DNA of 42,075 nucleotides, from the IMG/VR virus record IMGVR_UViG_3300038760_000055, positions 1 to 42,075 of that record; one strand, given 5' to 3'. Made by a program: the position numbers and the translations under genes. This document shows, piece after piece, positions 7,940 through 15,635 of this stretch. The first letter of the stretch is position 1. Every line of letters begins with the position of its first letter. The stretch comes from a virus. The notes below the pieces were generated by a model, which ran no database searches, had not been told where the DNA came from, and saw nothing but the letters and a program-made list of their open reading frames with translations.

Positions 7940-8412
7940 GTCGCCTCTTCGGGCGGTGAGTCGTTTCCCGCCGCTTGTGCCTGCGCGATGGTGGTCAGGT
8001 CGCCATGCTGGAGGACGTTGTAGCCCTTGAGCAGCTTCAGCAGGTCACCCTCTCGGATGTTGGCCTGCGCCAGCTCGGCACGGATGGAGTCGGCAAGCTT
8101 GACCAAGTCCTTCTGATCCGTCGGCATCGGCGAGGGGTAGACCATGTCCAACTCGCCACCCTCGGCCAGAACCTTGCCGACCATCAGGTAGTACCGACGG
8201 CTCAGCCAGTTCAGCACGCGGGGGTCGTTGTCGTCGAGCTTGATGGCCTTGCGTGGTTCGCCCACGGTCGCCTTCCAATCGCAAGGGCGCTGCCACACAC
8301 GTTGCATCTCGTCCTCCCATCCAACGATAGGGGCAACCAGGCGCAGCTCGAGCGTCTCAGTGCCACGGGTAAGGGTGACGGTGGTGGATGCGTGCTTTGC
8401 AAATGACTTCAT
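7936..8412 (-). CDS. tail assembly chaperone (G-like)
   Basis: The 158-residue protein is preceded by GGAGGACACC-ATG and sits between the tail tube gene and the tape measure, the position of lambda G. It is mixed alpha/beta with a helical C-terminal half (LVKLADSIRAELAQANIREGDLLKLLKG) and a charged unstructured tail containing the slippery site. Full-length G and the GT fusion would coat the tape measure during tail assembly and be absent from the finished tail. The assignment comes mainly from position, size and the frameshift signal. Confidence 0.8.
   Translation of the reverse strand: MKSFAKHASTTVTLTRGTETLELRLVAPIVGWEDEMQRVWQRPCDWKATVGEPRKAIKLDDNDPRVLNWLSRRYYLMVGKVLAEGGELDMVYPSPMPTDQKDLVKLADSIRAELAQANIREGDLLKLLKGYNVLQHGDLTTIAQAQAAGNDSPPEEAT
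7963..7969 (-). promoter_or_regulatory. slippery heptamer GGGAAAC for programmed -1 frameshifting
   Basis: On the minus strand the heptamer sits in the zero frame as G GGA AAC (X XXY YYZ), ten codons before the stop of the G-like chaperone. Lambda uses GGGAAAG in the same position of its G gene. Slipping back one base continues without a stop into the small frame at 7769-7939. Confidence 0.75.
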
Positions 8413-8493
8413 GGTGTCCTCCCAGGACTCTCAAAGGAAAGCGGCAGCATCTACGGACGGTCCCTTTCGGGCGCAGATGCCACCGCAAGGGGA
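8413..8493. other. short intergenic gap in the tail operon
   Basis: These 81 bases hold the Shine-Dalgarno GGGAGGACACC of the chaperone gene. The stretch GGACGGTCCCTTTCGGG could form a weak hairpin. No reading frame or convincing promoter is visible. Confidence 0.5.
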
Positions 8494-9006
8494 TCAGGTG
8501 ATCGAGGTCGGCCCGTTCTCATGGATGCGCAAGGCCACGTCCACAAAGAGGATGCCGTCTCGCTCCACTTCGGTACCGCTCAGGTACTCGCAGTAGGTGT
8601 ACTTGACGACCTGGGCGGTACCGGCGCTGTTGGTGTAGGTCAGGTCCATTCCAAAGAGGAACTTGCCAGCGGTGCCGGTGGAGGTCAGTGCGATGGCGTT
8701 GACGGTCTCGCCCTTCATGAACTCCAAAGGGGTTTGGACGGTGGATCCCAGCCAGGACTTGGCGCCAAAGCTCAGGGTCACATCGGTTTCGCTGTCGTCC
8801 GTATCCAGGACCACTGCTCCACCGGTTGGGCGGCGGCCATTGGGCTTGTAGCTGGCCGAGACGCGCTGCTGGTCCACGAAGGCGAGAACGCCGTCAAAGT
8901 CAACCATGGACTGGGTGATCGGCGAACCGGTCCCATCAAAGAGGGTGAGCGCCTTGAGCACTTTGGTGAAAGGGGCGACACCTGCGCCGTAGTCGATTGC
9001 AGCCAT
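8494..9006 (-). CDS. major tail (tube) protein
   Basis: The 170-residue protein begins MAAIDYGAGVAPFTKVLKAL, has a TAGGAGGCCACC-ATG start, and is a single beta-rich domain with many Thr/Ser/Gly. It lies between the tail terminator-type gene and the chaperone pair, the normal place for the tube subunit. No enzyme motif or membrane segment is present. Size and order fit a siphophage tube protein that stacks as hexameric rings around the tape measure. Confidence 0.7.
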   Translation of the reverse strand: MAAIDYGAGVAPFTKVLKALTLFDGTGSPITQSMVDFDGVLAFVDQQRVSASYKPNGRRPTGGAVVLDTDDSETDVTLSFGAKSWLGSTVQTPLEFMKGETVNAIALTSTGTAGKFLFGMDLTYTNSAGTAQVVKYTYCEYLSGTEVERDGILFVDVALRIHENGPTSIT

Positions 9007-9015
9007 GGTGGCCTC

Positions 9016-9498
9016 CTATGCGGTTCTGTAGGCATCCCAGAACACGGGAGCGGTGACGACGGATCTGTCGTACCCCTCAAGCGAGCTGAGATGTTGATGG
9101 GTGGGTGGGCTAACGGAGCGGATTGTGTGCGCTCCGGGTAGGGCTACGGCTGACCCGGACGTATAGTCCTGCAGGGTCACCGAGATCGTGGTCATCGCGT
9201 CCCGCAGGTCGTCCACGGCGTTGCTCAGGTCGTAGGCGTTCACCGTGCCGTCGTCGCCCATGCTTGGCCAGTAGACCGTAGCAGCGAAGAGAGCGGAGAC
9301 CTTCTGCGTACGGACACCGGAAAAGCCCACGATGGTCTCGGAGACCGGACGCAGCGTCCACCGGATGAAGGCGGAGGCGTCGTGCTGGGGCTGGGTGTCG
9401 AAGCGCATGGCAGGGGTGCCGGCGATGGTCAGGCCAGCGGCCCACACATACAGCGTGCTCTCTGCGTTGCGCCAGCGGTTGCTTGGGTCGATGCTCAC
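9016..9498 (-). CDS. tail terminator / head-tail joining protein
   Basis: This is a 160-residue protein starting at GTG, with GTGA overlapping the previous stop. The middle contains SNAVDDLRDAMTTISVTLQDYT, an amphipathic helix flanked by strands as in U/gp17-like terminators that cap the tail tube. It directly precedes the tube gene and follows the HK97 gp10-like gene. Assignment is by order and size; the sequence similarity itself is weak. Confidence 0.55.
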   Translation of the reverse strand: MSIDPSNRWRNAESTLYVWAAGLTIAGTPAMRFDTQPQHDASAFIRWTLRPVSETIVGFSGVRTQKVSALFAATVYWPSMGDDGTVNAYDLSNAVDDLRDAMTTISVTLQDYTSGSAVALPGAHTIRSVSPPTHQHLSSLEGYDRSVVTAPVFWDAYRTA

Positions 9499-9956
9499 AG
9501 CGCGTCCTGTAGTGCGGGTGTACCGAGGGCAAGGATCAACTCTTCCCCGTCCTCGGCCACCCTTTGGAGCGCTACGGCTACGTGATGCCCTGCGCGCATG
9601 TAGACGGTCCCGTTCTCCACGAGTTCGGCGTACTCTACCGAGTTGGTGATGGTCGCCATGGTGCGGCCGTCAGTGGTGCGTACGGTGCCCTTGCCGTCTC
9701 CGGAGTGGGCGTCGTTGGTTGGACCTGCAGCACCCAGTCCAAGTGCAAGAGAGCCAACACCCCACGCAGCCCGATAGCGGCCGAAGTCCACGCGGATAGG
9801 GTTGCCCCATGCGCCGGTCGTGATGCTAACCACGATGTCCCGCACGCCGTCAAAGGCAAGCTTGCGCACGATCTGGTTCTGGATGCCGGGTAGCTCCTTC
9901 TCCAGTTTGGCGAGGGCGGCGTTTAGCCGGGCGTTGTCGATGGTAATGCTAAGCAT
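9495..9956 (-). CDS. HK97 gp10-like neck / tail-completion protein
   Basis: The 153-residue protein starts MLSITIDNARLNAALAKLEKELPGIQNQIVRKL, a typical opening for gp10-like neck proteins. It carries the family's middle pattern of a Gly-rich loop followed by ITNSVEYAELVENGT. The ATG overlaps the upstream stop by eight bases. It would sit at the head-tail junction, between connector proteins and terminator. Confidence comes from the EYAELVENG segment, which is characteristic of this family. Confidence 0.7.
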   Translation of the reverse strand: MLSITIDNARLNAALAKLEKELPGIQNQIVRKLAFDGVRDIVVSITTGAWGNPIRVDFGRYRAAWGVGSLALGLGAAGPTNDAHSGDGKGTVRTTDGRTMATITNSVEYAELVENGTVYMRAGHHVAVALQRVAEDGEELILALGTPALQDAL

Positions 9957-10350
9957 GGACTCGGACCCGCATACGGTAGTGCGAGCTCAGCGGCGGAGTC
10001 TCAACCGGGCTGACCACCTTGTGCCGTGCGCTGTCGATGGTGCAAAAGCTGTCCAACGTTGGGGGCGTGCTGACCGACTCCTGCAGGATGAGCAACCAGG
10101 CGTCGCCGCTCTTGGCCCCGTCCGTGTCGTTGACCTCCTTCTGCGAGAGCACCGCGCGCCAGCCAATGAAGGTGTCGTCATCCGTCAGGCGCGTCACCGC
10201 ACCCGTGGCCAGGTTGAAGACCGTAGCCGCCGTGGGTGTGCTGAACACGACCGCCACCGGGAGAGACCCGAGGGTCAGCAGGCCGTTGATGTCAGCCTTC
10301 AAGCTCTCGGCTTGGATGTCGTTCATCAGCGCGGAGCGGGAGAGGTTCAC
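9949..10350 (-). CDS. head-tail junction protein, unassigned
   Basis: The preferred start is the GTG at 10350, which overlaps the upstream TGA as GTGA and gives 133 residues (VNLSRSALMNDIQ...). An ATG at 10326 is the alternative but lacks a Shine-Dalgarno. The protein is a mixed alpha/beta domain with no motif recognised. Its place between the gp6-like connector and the gp10-like neck protein suggests a stopper or adaptor protein. Confidence 0.6.
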   Translation of the reverse strand: MNLSRSALMNDIQAESLKADINGLLTLGSLPVAVVFSTPTAATVFNLATGAVTRLTDDDTFIGWRAVLSQKEVNDTDGAKSGDAWLLILQESVSTPPTLDSFCTIDSARHKVVSPVETPPLSSHYRMRVRVHA

Positions 10351-10697
10351 TGGCCGCCGTCCTGGAAGTGGGCGAGTTCCCAATCCATGGGCCCAGTCTT
10401 GAGCACGGAGATGGTGGGCATGTCGCCGCCGAGGATGCCCAGCGCCGTCTTGATAGCGGCCACCTGCGCCGTGTCATCGTAGGTCACACCCTGCACGTTG
10501 GCGCGCTTGATACGGTAGCTCTGCGCCGTCAGGAGAGCCTTGAGGGCTTCGATCTGCCCACCCACTACCGTGGTGCCGACCGTCAGGAAGTAGGTGATCT
10601 CCTCATCCGTGAACACCCATGCACTGCCCGCGCCCGTGTCACCGATGCCGAGCCGTACCTTGCCGATGTCGTTGGAGAGGTCGTATGTCGTCGCCAT
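10347..10697 (-). CDS. head-tail connector (gp6-like adaptor)
   Basis: This 116-residue protein is mostly helical and has a GGAGGACAGC-ATG start. The N-terminal half (LSNDIGKVRLGIGDTG, then WVFTDEEITYFL) matches the pattern of small gp6/gp15-type connector proteins, in which a helix follows 'D..vR..IgD.....' and 'sDeel...L'. It would form the ring beneath the portal through which DNA passes. It is the first gene after the capsid gene and may be insulated from it by the hairpins at 10732-10788. Confidence 0.7.
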   Translation of the reverse strand: MATTYDLSNDIGKVRLGIGDTGAGSAWVFTDEEITYFLTVGTTVVGGQIEALKALLTAQSYRIKRANVQGVTYDDTAQVAAIKTALGILGGDMPTISVLKTGPMDWELAHFQDGGQ

Positions 10698-10731
10698 GCT
10701 GTCCTCCTTCGTTTGGTCGCTCTCCCGTCAA

Positions 10732-10788
10732 CCCCGGCGACCGTCGCACCGGGGAGGACGTGGGAACGGCTCAACCCGTAGGCTGAGC
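10732..10788 (-). terminator. two hairpins after the capsid gene
   Basis: CCCCG/CGGGG (10732-10736 with 10750-10754) encloses an inner GCG/CGC stem. A second hairpin pairs GCTCA (10769-10773) with TGAGC (10784-10788), extended by CC/GG. Both lie in the 104-base gap between the major capsid and connector genes. There is no U-run, so they may attenuate or stabilise capsid mRNA rather than fully terminate. Confidence 0.4.
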
Positions 10789-10801
10789 TGCCCAAGTCAA
10801 A

Positions 10802-11782
10802 TCAGGATGCAGCCTTGTTGTTGGCCTGCATTCCGCGCCAGTCAACGAAGCCGCCTCCCCAGTAGTCGAGCAACTGCACGACGATCTGGTTCTGCTTCTC
10901 GTTCTCGTAGGTGCGGAAGGCTGGCCCACCACCCTGCTCGTAGAAGCGGAGACCGGGGCTGGTGCCCTTGAGCCACCAAGCCGAAGCGCTGGCGGTGTCG
11001 GTCAGGAAGGGGGAGACCAGCAGACCAAGGGTGCCCTGGTGGATGTTGATGTCGTTGTTGGCACCACCGGGGAGCAACTGCGAGTTCAGCAGCACACGGG
11101 CGGTGGCTTCCATGGAGGGCGGAACCACGATGGTCTGCGCCATGTTCATGATGCGCTTACCCCGGTCGTCCACTGCGGAAGTCTGCTGCATCTCGATCTT
11201 GGCTGCCGTGAGGTTGGCCGAGGTCAAGGTGCGGGACACACCGTAGTTGGCGTAGGTTCCGGTGCCCACAGCGATGGGGTGCGCGGCACTGAAGCCGGGC
11301 TGTCCGTCGTAGATGAACAGAGGGTTGGGGTCGCTGTTGCCGGGGAAGCTGCCGTCAAAGATGCTGTTACCAGCGGACAGGGTAGCCTTCTGCATGAGGT
11401 CGGCGACGTACTGCTCACGCTGGTACGCGGCATTGCGGCCAACGCTGCGGGCCCACTCGGTGATCAGGTCTTCGATCTCGGTGCTGGATGCAGCCTCAAC
11501 CATGCGACGGTCAAGGGGGAGCTCCTTACCGTAGCTGCGGACCTTGATCTGCCAGGTGTAGCCCTCTTCCAGGCGGTCTTGGCCGAAGCCCTCGTTGTCC
11601 ATGCGCTCGTCCAAGTCGGAGCCACCGATGATGGTGGTTCCCTTGGTGCCGTACATGTTGGCGGCATTGACGGGGCGGACATCTGCGACCATGCCACGAA
11701 CGCCGGGAACGTCCTCGTAGGCTTGGAACATGACGGGGTAGGCGCTCTGGGTGACGAGTTCCGGGATATGAGTGGCGTCCAT
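10802..11782 (-). CDS. major capsid protein (Mu gpT-like / HK97 fold)
   Basis: The 326-residue protein lies after the scaffold and decoration genes and before the connector. The region LFIYDGQPGFSAAHPI followed by a run ending in TIVVPPSMEATARVLL is typical of Mu gpT-type capsid proteins with the HK97 fold. The C-terminus DYWGGGFVDWRG is an aromatic strand common in this group. CGGAGTCACAA precedes the ATG. It should be the most abundant virion protein. There is no N-terminal delta domain, in keeping with a separate scaffold gene. Confidence 0.85.
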   Translation of the reverse strand: MDATHIPELVTQSAYPVMFQAYEDVPGVRGMVADVRPVNAANMYGTKGTTIIGGSDLDERMDNEGFGQDRLEEGYTWQIKVRSYGKELPLDRRMVEAASSTEIEDLITEWARSVGRNAAYQREQYVADLMQKATLSAGNSIFDGSFPGNSDPNPLFIYDGQPGFSAAHPIAVGTGTYANYGVSRTLTSANLTAAKIEMQQTSAVDDRGKRIMNMAQTIVVPPSMEATARVLLNSQLLPGGANNDINIHQGTLGLLVSPFLTDTASASAWWLKGTSPGLRFYEQGGGPAFRTYENEKQNQIVVQLLDYWGGGFVDWRGMQANNKAAS

Positions 11783-11850
11783 TTGTGACTCCGTTCGGGG
11801 CGCTGCCCCTTGAAGGTGTGGGGCACTGCCCCGAGCAAGGTGGGGAAGGC

Positions 11851-12255
11851 TTAGACGCGCACAACGTCGCAGGTGTTGAGGTCAACATCGACGGACACGA
11901 CCAACAGGTCTGCGGTCGTGGTGCCGTTGATGTCGATGCTCCGGCCGTCTGCGCCGATGTCCAGAGCGGTGCCAACGAGAGCCTGCGTCACGCTGCCGGC
12001 GTCAGCAGGGAAGCGGTAGATGTTCTCCTTGGAGATGTCCATCAGGACGCTGGTGCCACCGTCAGCCGAAGGGCTGGCAGCGTCGCCCATTGCGAAGCCG
12101 GAAACGGCCTCAGCAGCGGCATCACAGCGGCGGTAGTAGCCAGCGGTTGCACCGGCAGTGGTCAGGGCATCACCCTCAACAACAGCGGCAGAGCCGTCAT
12201 CGAGGAGAACGCGGACGTTGGCAACGACCTTGTGGAGTCCGTAGTTGTCAGCCAT
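11851..12255 (-). CDS. capsid decoration / cement protein (DUF2190-like)
   Basis: This 134-residue, Ala/Gly/Val-rich beta protein is encoded immediately upstream of the capsid gene. The order scaffold, decoration, capsid and the 'GDAL.t....GYYRRCDAAAEAVSGFAMGDA' pattern fit small capsid-stabilising proteins of the DUF2190 kind. An AGAGG Shine-Dalgarno precedes the ATG. It would bind the outside of the mature capsid. Confidence is moderate because such proteins are weakly conserved. Confidence 0.65.
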   Translation of the reverse strand: MADNYGLHKVVANVRVLLDDGSAAVVEGDALTTAGATAGYYRRCDAAAEAVSGFAMGDAASPSADGGTSVLMDISKENIYRFPADAGSVTQALVGTALDIGADGRSIDINGTTTADLLVVSVDVDLNTCDVVRV

Positions 12256-12294
12256 TTGGGGGCCTCTCTTGGGAAAGTGGCCCCGTAGGGCCGG

Positions 12295-12915
12295 TTAAGA
12301 CTTCTTCTTCTTCGAACGGATGAGGTTCAGCGCCGACTCAAGGTCCAGCATCTTGTGGTTCTGCATCAGGCGCTCGGCCTCTTGCTTCTCCGCAGGGGTG
12401 GACTCGATCTGAGTGGTTGGCAACTTGCCGCCACCGCCCATGGTGCCGGTAGGGCCGCTGGGGGTGAGAGCCTTCAAGCGCTCCACCTGAGCCAAGGTCG
12501 CGTCTGCGTCCAAGCCTGCAGGCACCAACGCCTTGAGGTTGTCCGGCAGGGCTTCCACCGCAGCGGTAGCCTTGGCGGTCTGAGCCTCCACCCGTGCCGC
12601 TTCCTTCGCCTTGTAGGCTTCAAGCTCCACACTGGCAGCGGTGCGCTCGGCGTTGCTCTCTTCGTAGAGCTGCTTAAAGCGTCCCTGCTCTTCGGCTGCC
12701 TTGACCCGGTCCTCTTCCTGCTTCGCCTTGATGGCTGCAAGTTCGGCTTCCAGGGCTTGACGTTGTGCCCGCTCTGCCTTGAGTGCCTTTAGGCGCCCCT
12801 CGGCTGCTGGGTCAACGACCGGCGGCTTGCCGTCTCCACCTTCGCCGCCGTCTCCGTCATCGACAGAGCAGAGGGTTGGGTTGAGACCGTTCATCATCCG
12901 TAGTGCAAAGAGCAT
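12295..12915 (-). CDS. scaffolding protein
   Basis: The 206-residue protein is highly charged and helical. A coiled coil runs from about residue 45 to 115 (EGRLKALKAERAQRQALEAE and on), followed by an Ala-rich helix, a Gly/Pro linker and a very basic C-terminus RSKKKKS. This is the standard build of a phage scaffold, where the basic tail binds the capsid protein. ATG 12915 is preferred over the in-frame ATG at 12924 because GGAGG lies nine bases before the former and abuts the latter. Confidence 0.8.
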   Translation of the reverse strand: MLFALRMMNGLNPTLCSVDDGDGGEGGDGKPPVVDPAAEGRLKALKAERAQRQALEAELAAIKAKQEEDRVKAAEEQGRFKQLYEESNAERTAASVELEAYKAKEAARVEAQTAKATAAVEALPDNLKALVPAGLDADATLAQVERLKALTPSGPTGTMGGGGKLPTTQIESTPAEKQEAERLMQNHKMLDLESALNLIRSKKKKS

Positions 12916-12998
12916 TGTGCGCATCCTCCATCTCCCGATTGTGCCTAAAGGCTCCCACTTTCATGGGTGTTGCGGCGGAGTCCCGCTGGAATGGCTAC

Positions 12999-13047
12999 GT
13001 GCGAATCGTACCGCATTGTCCCATAATGGGCAACAAAGGAGCCGATA
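12999..13047 (+). promoter_or_regulatory. promoter/leader module B for the plus-strand gene at 13048
   Basis: It begins GTGCGAAT, then TACCGCATTG, CATAATGGG and ACAAAGGAG, with the ATG exactly 49 bases after the first G. This matches module A at 274-322. GTGCGA and CATAAT are 17 bases apart. The element CCCAT-A-ATGGG (13020-13030) is a palindrome overlapping the -10, suggesting an operator; a near twin is at 17680-17691. GTACCGCATT also occurs in the divergent region around 38246. Confidence 0.6.
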
Positions 13048-13434
13048 ATGTCTGCATTGTACCGAATTGAGAAGTACCTCACCGCCAGTCGCATCGTTTT
13101 GGAGGGCGCCCCGTCCGGGGTCTACGTTGAGCAGCACGCCTGTCCGCACGTGGCTGCAAGACGCCTCGAAGCACTGAACGCCACCGCCAAGCCCAAGGCA
13201 CGCAAGGTGCCCACTCCAGTGGTTGAGCCTGGTGCAACGCCCGGCAAGACCGCCGAACTACCCTTGGACGTGGCTAACCTGTCCGTGCTGGATGGCTCAC
13301 TGTCCCGGCTCGCGACCGCGCTCGGTGATGGCACCTGCGACGACTACTTGGCTGCGCTGCTCGAGGCGGAGGAGAATGGCAAGACCCGAAAGGGTGCGGT
13401 GGCCATGATCAAGAGCCGCATGGGTGAGATCTAA
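13048..13434 (+). CDS. hypothetical protein, lone plus-strand gene in the head operon
   Basis: This 128-residue protein is basic in the middle and helical at the C-terminus. The N-terminal stretch LTASRIVLEGAPSGVYVEQH followed by a C-x-H and an Arg pair is distinctive but unrecognised. A Pro/Ala/Lys-rich linker at ~45-70 separates it from a C-terminal helical region containing LLEAEENGKTRKGAVAMIKSR, which could bind nucleic acid or protein. It has its own promoter-like module and overlaps the convergent F-like head gene by four bases. Expression independent of the head operon is likely; a regulatory role is a guess. Confidence 0.75.
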   Translation: MSALYRIEKYLTASRIVLEGAPSGVYVEQHACPHVAARRLEALNATAKPKARKVPTPVVEPGATPGKTAELPLDVANLSVLDGSLSRLATALGDGTCDDYLAALLEAEENGKTRKGAVAMIKSRMGEI

Positions 13435-14501
13435 GCAGGTGACGGCAACTCGGACAAGGTCAGGATGCGCGTCACATCAGCGAAGCCGCCTATCCCCACC
13501 TTGCCCTGTTGGTAGAGCTCGTACCGGGCTGGCCCAAGGATCTCAATCTTGCGGGCCACCGACTGCCGAGAGAACCACTCCGGGTAGGTCATGTTCTGGG
13601 GCAGGCTACCGTCCAGCCGCTCACGGTCACGACGGGTCAACCCAACCGGTAGCCCCAGCTCTTGCCACGACTTGGTCAGGGGCGCATCGAAGCACCGGCA
13701 GCGGGGGTGCAGCGGGGGTGTGATGTGTGGGCCGTGGATGGGGTTGGGCAGCAGCGTCCCATCCGGCCCATAGAGCCACGTCACATTGTGCAGCGGCGCG
13801 CAGACCATGCATGTCCGGGTGTCCAGCGTTGCAAGCCGGGTGACGCCCTTGATCACATCTAAGTTCGCCGCGTAGGTGTCGTGGGCCACGCTGTTGGCCA
13901 CGCGCTGGATCTCCGTCCGGGCGATGTTGCTGGCTTGGTTCTTGTACGCTTCCACGAAGCCCGAAGCAGACCGGATAGCCTTCGCGGCCTTGTCCATACT
14001 GGCACCCTGAGCAAGCGCAGTCGCCACCTCACGGGTGACCCGGTCGCGCATCTCCAACAGGCTAACGTCGATGGCCTCGCTCCACGTCCGCACACCGATG
14101 GGCGTGGTCAGCGCCTTCACCACCTGAGCGTCGGGTACACCCCCAAGCATGGCGTGAATAGCCGTCGGGGTGGCCGCCTCCAGACCAGCCAGAACAGCGG
14201 GGCCCTCTGACACTGCGGTGGCGGTGAGCTCGGAGCCAAGCCGTTCACGCAACGCCTCGCGGGCAGTCCTCACCCGTCCGTCAAGCTCCGACTGCAGCGC
14301 CTCAAGCCGCGCCCTCTCCCTACTGGGTAGCGCGTCCTCACCTTCTACGGCGTCCGCTATGGCGTCCAGCTCACGCGAAACGTTGCCCATCGCCTGCTCA
14401 TAGGCGCCAAGCATGTCCCGCACGGTGGCCGTCTCCAAGCGGAGCAGCCGCAAGCGGTGGCTAACGGCGTAGTCGGCCAGGTCCTGGTTCGCGCTGGGCA
14501 T
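13431..14501 (-). CDS. minor head protein, Mu gpF / SPP1 gp7-like
   Basis: The 356-residue protein has a helical N-terminal two thirds. Its C-terminal domain carries the family signature: ARTEIQRVANSVAHDTY, then LDTRTCMVCAPLHN, then PPLHPRCRC with paired cysteines and histidines likely to hold a metal. Mu F-like proteins bind the portal or enter the head and help set up the first stages of infection. The gene lies apart from the portal because a four-gene plus-strand cassette is inserted between them. Its start overlaps the stop of a ten-codon minicistron with a strong Shine-Dalgarno. Confidence 0.85.
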   Translation of the reverse strand: MPSANQDLADYAVSHRLRLLRLETATVRDMLGAYEQAMGNVSRELDAIADAVEGEDALPSRERARLEALQSELDGRVRTAREALRERLGSELTATAVSEGPAVLAGLEAATPTAIHAMLGGVPDAQVVKALTTPIGVRTWSEAIDVSLLEMRDRVTREVATALAQGASMDKAAKAIRSASGFVEAYKNQASNIARTEIQRVANSVAHDTYAANLDVIKGVTRLATLDTRTCMVCAPLHNVTWLYGPDGTLLPNPIHGPHITPPLHPRCRCFDAPLTKSWQELGLPVGLTRRDRERLDGSLPQNMTYPEWFSRQSVARKIEILGPARYELYQQGKVGIGGFADVTRILTLSELPSPA

Positions 14502-14533
14502 CAGCCCCCAACCTGAACGCTAAGGATTTGCAT
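14501..14533 (-). CDS. ten-codon leader minicistron coupled to the F-like head gene
   Basis: AAGGAGGG lies just upstream of an ATG at 14533 that opens MQILSVQVGG and stops at TGA, overlapping the ATG of the head gene as TGATG. The head gene itself has no other Shine-Dalgarno. Translation of the minicistron probably delivers ribosomes to the head gene by coupling. The peptide itself need have no function. Confidence 0.5.
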   Translation of the reverse strand: MQILSVQVGG

Positions 14534-14638
14534 GAGGTAGCCCTCCTTGGCATAGACTCAGTATAGCCAGATTGGGATAGTGTGTTGCTTCAATCGGCAT
14601 AGTCGCTGCGTTAAGATGTAGGGGTCTGGGAGGACAAC
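14534..14638. promoter_or_regulatory. divergent promoter region between head gene and plus-strand cassette
   Basis: On the minus strand CACTATCCCA is followed seven bases later by TATACT, a good -10, then by the leader Shine-Dalgarno. On the plus strand TAAGAT lies about 25 bases before the start codon at 14639 with GGGAGGACAAC as ribosome site. CACTATCCCA is shared with the control region at 325-334. Confidence 0.4.
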
Positions 14639-15370
14639 ATGGAGAAAATTAGCAAAATCATCGAGCGCTTGCTGAGTATCAACCTGGGTCAAGTCGAAGA
14701 CCTTTGGGTCAGCCGCCTTAACGGTGGTCAAGTACGGCTCACCTTTGGCGGCCATCGGTATGCCATCAGCCATTCCGGCAAGTTCCACGTCTCTGAGGTG
14801 GCAGACGGGTGCCTGTGCGGGAATGATCGCGCAAAGGCGCTTCAAGGCAGGATGAACAACGCCAACCAGACTGCGGCCAAGAAGCACCGCGAGGTGTACA
14901 ACATCGTCACCCAGTACCTGACTGCCTACGATGTGCCGTGGTCACCCGAGGACAGCTCGGAGGTCATCGTTAAGACGCTGCTCGAAGCAGCCGCAGCCCT
15001 CGCACGCGAGGAGTCAAGCGAAGCCCAGATGAAGCGTCTGAAGCGTGCGGCGGACAACTTGGTGGAGTCGGCTGCCAAGCTGAGTGCAGAAGCAAACGGC
15101 AAGATAAACAATACGGCGCCGCTTCCTGGCCCAGAGTATTTCTCCCTGTTTGAAATACCAGGGGTGGTAGGCCCCTTGAACACCAGCGAGCAGTTCTGGA
15201 CTTTGCAACTCTCTGGGGATGCCACCCTAAGCGAGGTGGCGCCACTACTGGCGGCGGTGGTGAAGCAGCACCCCGCGTTGCCCCAGTTGTGGGAGCAAAG
15301 CAGTAAAAACCATTGCTTCTACGGGCGCGACCCGGTTGGCGATGAAAAGCCTGGGGTTTACACCTCTTGA
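14639..15370 (+). CDS. hypothetical protein, first gene of a plus-strand cassette
   Basis: This 243-residue soluble protein has a CTGGGAGGACAAC-ATG start. Residues ~35-70 (LTFGGHRYAISHSGKFHVSEV) look like a small beta domain ending in CLCG. Residues ~115-155 form a charged helical region, and the C-terminal 70 residues are a separate globular part. It resembles no family I recognise. It is opposite in strand to its neighbours and probably has its own promoter, so it may be expressed at a different time from the head genes. Confidence 0.8.
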   Translation: MEKISKIIERLLSINLGQVEDLWVSRLNGGQVRLTFGGHRYAISHSGKFHVSEVADGCLCGNDRAKALQGRMNNANQTAAKKHREVYNIVTQYLTAYDVPWSPEDSSEVIVKTLLEAAAALAREESSEAQMKRLKRAADNLVESAAKLSAEANGKINNTAPLPGPEYFSLFEIPGVVGPLNTSEQFWTLQLSGDATLSEVAPLLAAVVKQHPALPQLWEQSSKNHCFYGRDPVGDEKPGVYTS

Positions 15371-15371
15371 G

Positions 15372-15394
15372 ACACATATTGGAGCCCTATGTGT
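15372..15394 (+). terminator. hairpin just after the cassette's first gene
   Basis: ACACATA (15372-15378) pairs perfectly with TATGTGT (15388-15394) around a nine-base loop, starting two bases after the stop codon. There is no T-run. It could reduce transcription of the next gene, stabilise mRNA, or be a protein-binding site. The gap to 15443 shows no other feature. Confidence 0.35.
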
Positions 15395-15443
15395 TGCTGC
15401 TTCTAACTGCAGTGGTTTGCTGTGCAGGGATGGGAGGACTGCC

Positions 15444-15635
15444 ATGGCAGTAGCCCCAGAACTAAGGGCGTTGGCCAAGCGTCGTCGCAAGGTAGACAGA
15501 AGTCTACTGTGGACCCGGAAGGTTAACGCCGCAAGCCTTGCTGCAGGTCAAGGGATGGCCGAGTGCTACCTGCGGGACTGCCGTGAGGTGCTGGCCATCT
15601 ACGAGCGCCAAGCGGTGCTGCTGGGGTTGGAGTGA
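15444..15635 (+). CDS. small basic hypothetical protein
   Basis: This 63-residue protein has its start fixed by GGGAGGACTGCC before ATG 15444; a longer in-frame start at 15336 would overlap the preceding gene and lacks a ribosome site. The N-terminal half is Arg/Lys-rich (LRALAKRRRKVDRSLLWTRK) and the rest is helical. It might bind nucleic acid; the function is unknown. Its stop overlaps the GTG of the next gene. Confidence 0.65.
   Translation: MAVAPELRALAKRRRKVDRSLLWTRKVNAASLAAGQGMAECYLRDCREVLAIYERQAVLLGLE

Noticed and set aside
11039-11788. 249-codon plus-strand frame opposite the capsid gene
   Set aside because: Antisense shadow of the capsid frame with no ribosome site. The capsid assignment and gene order are strong.
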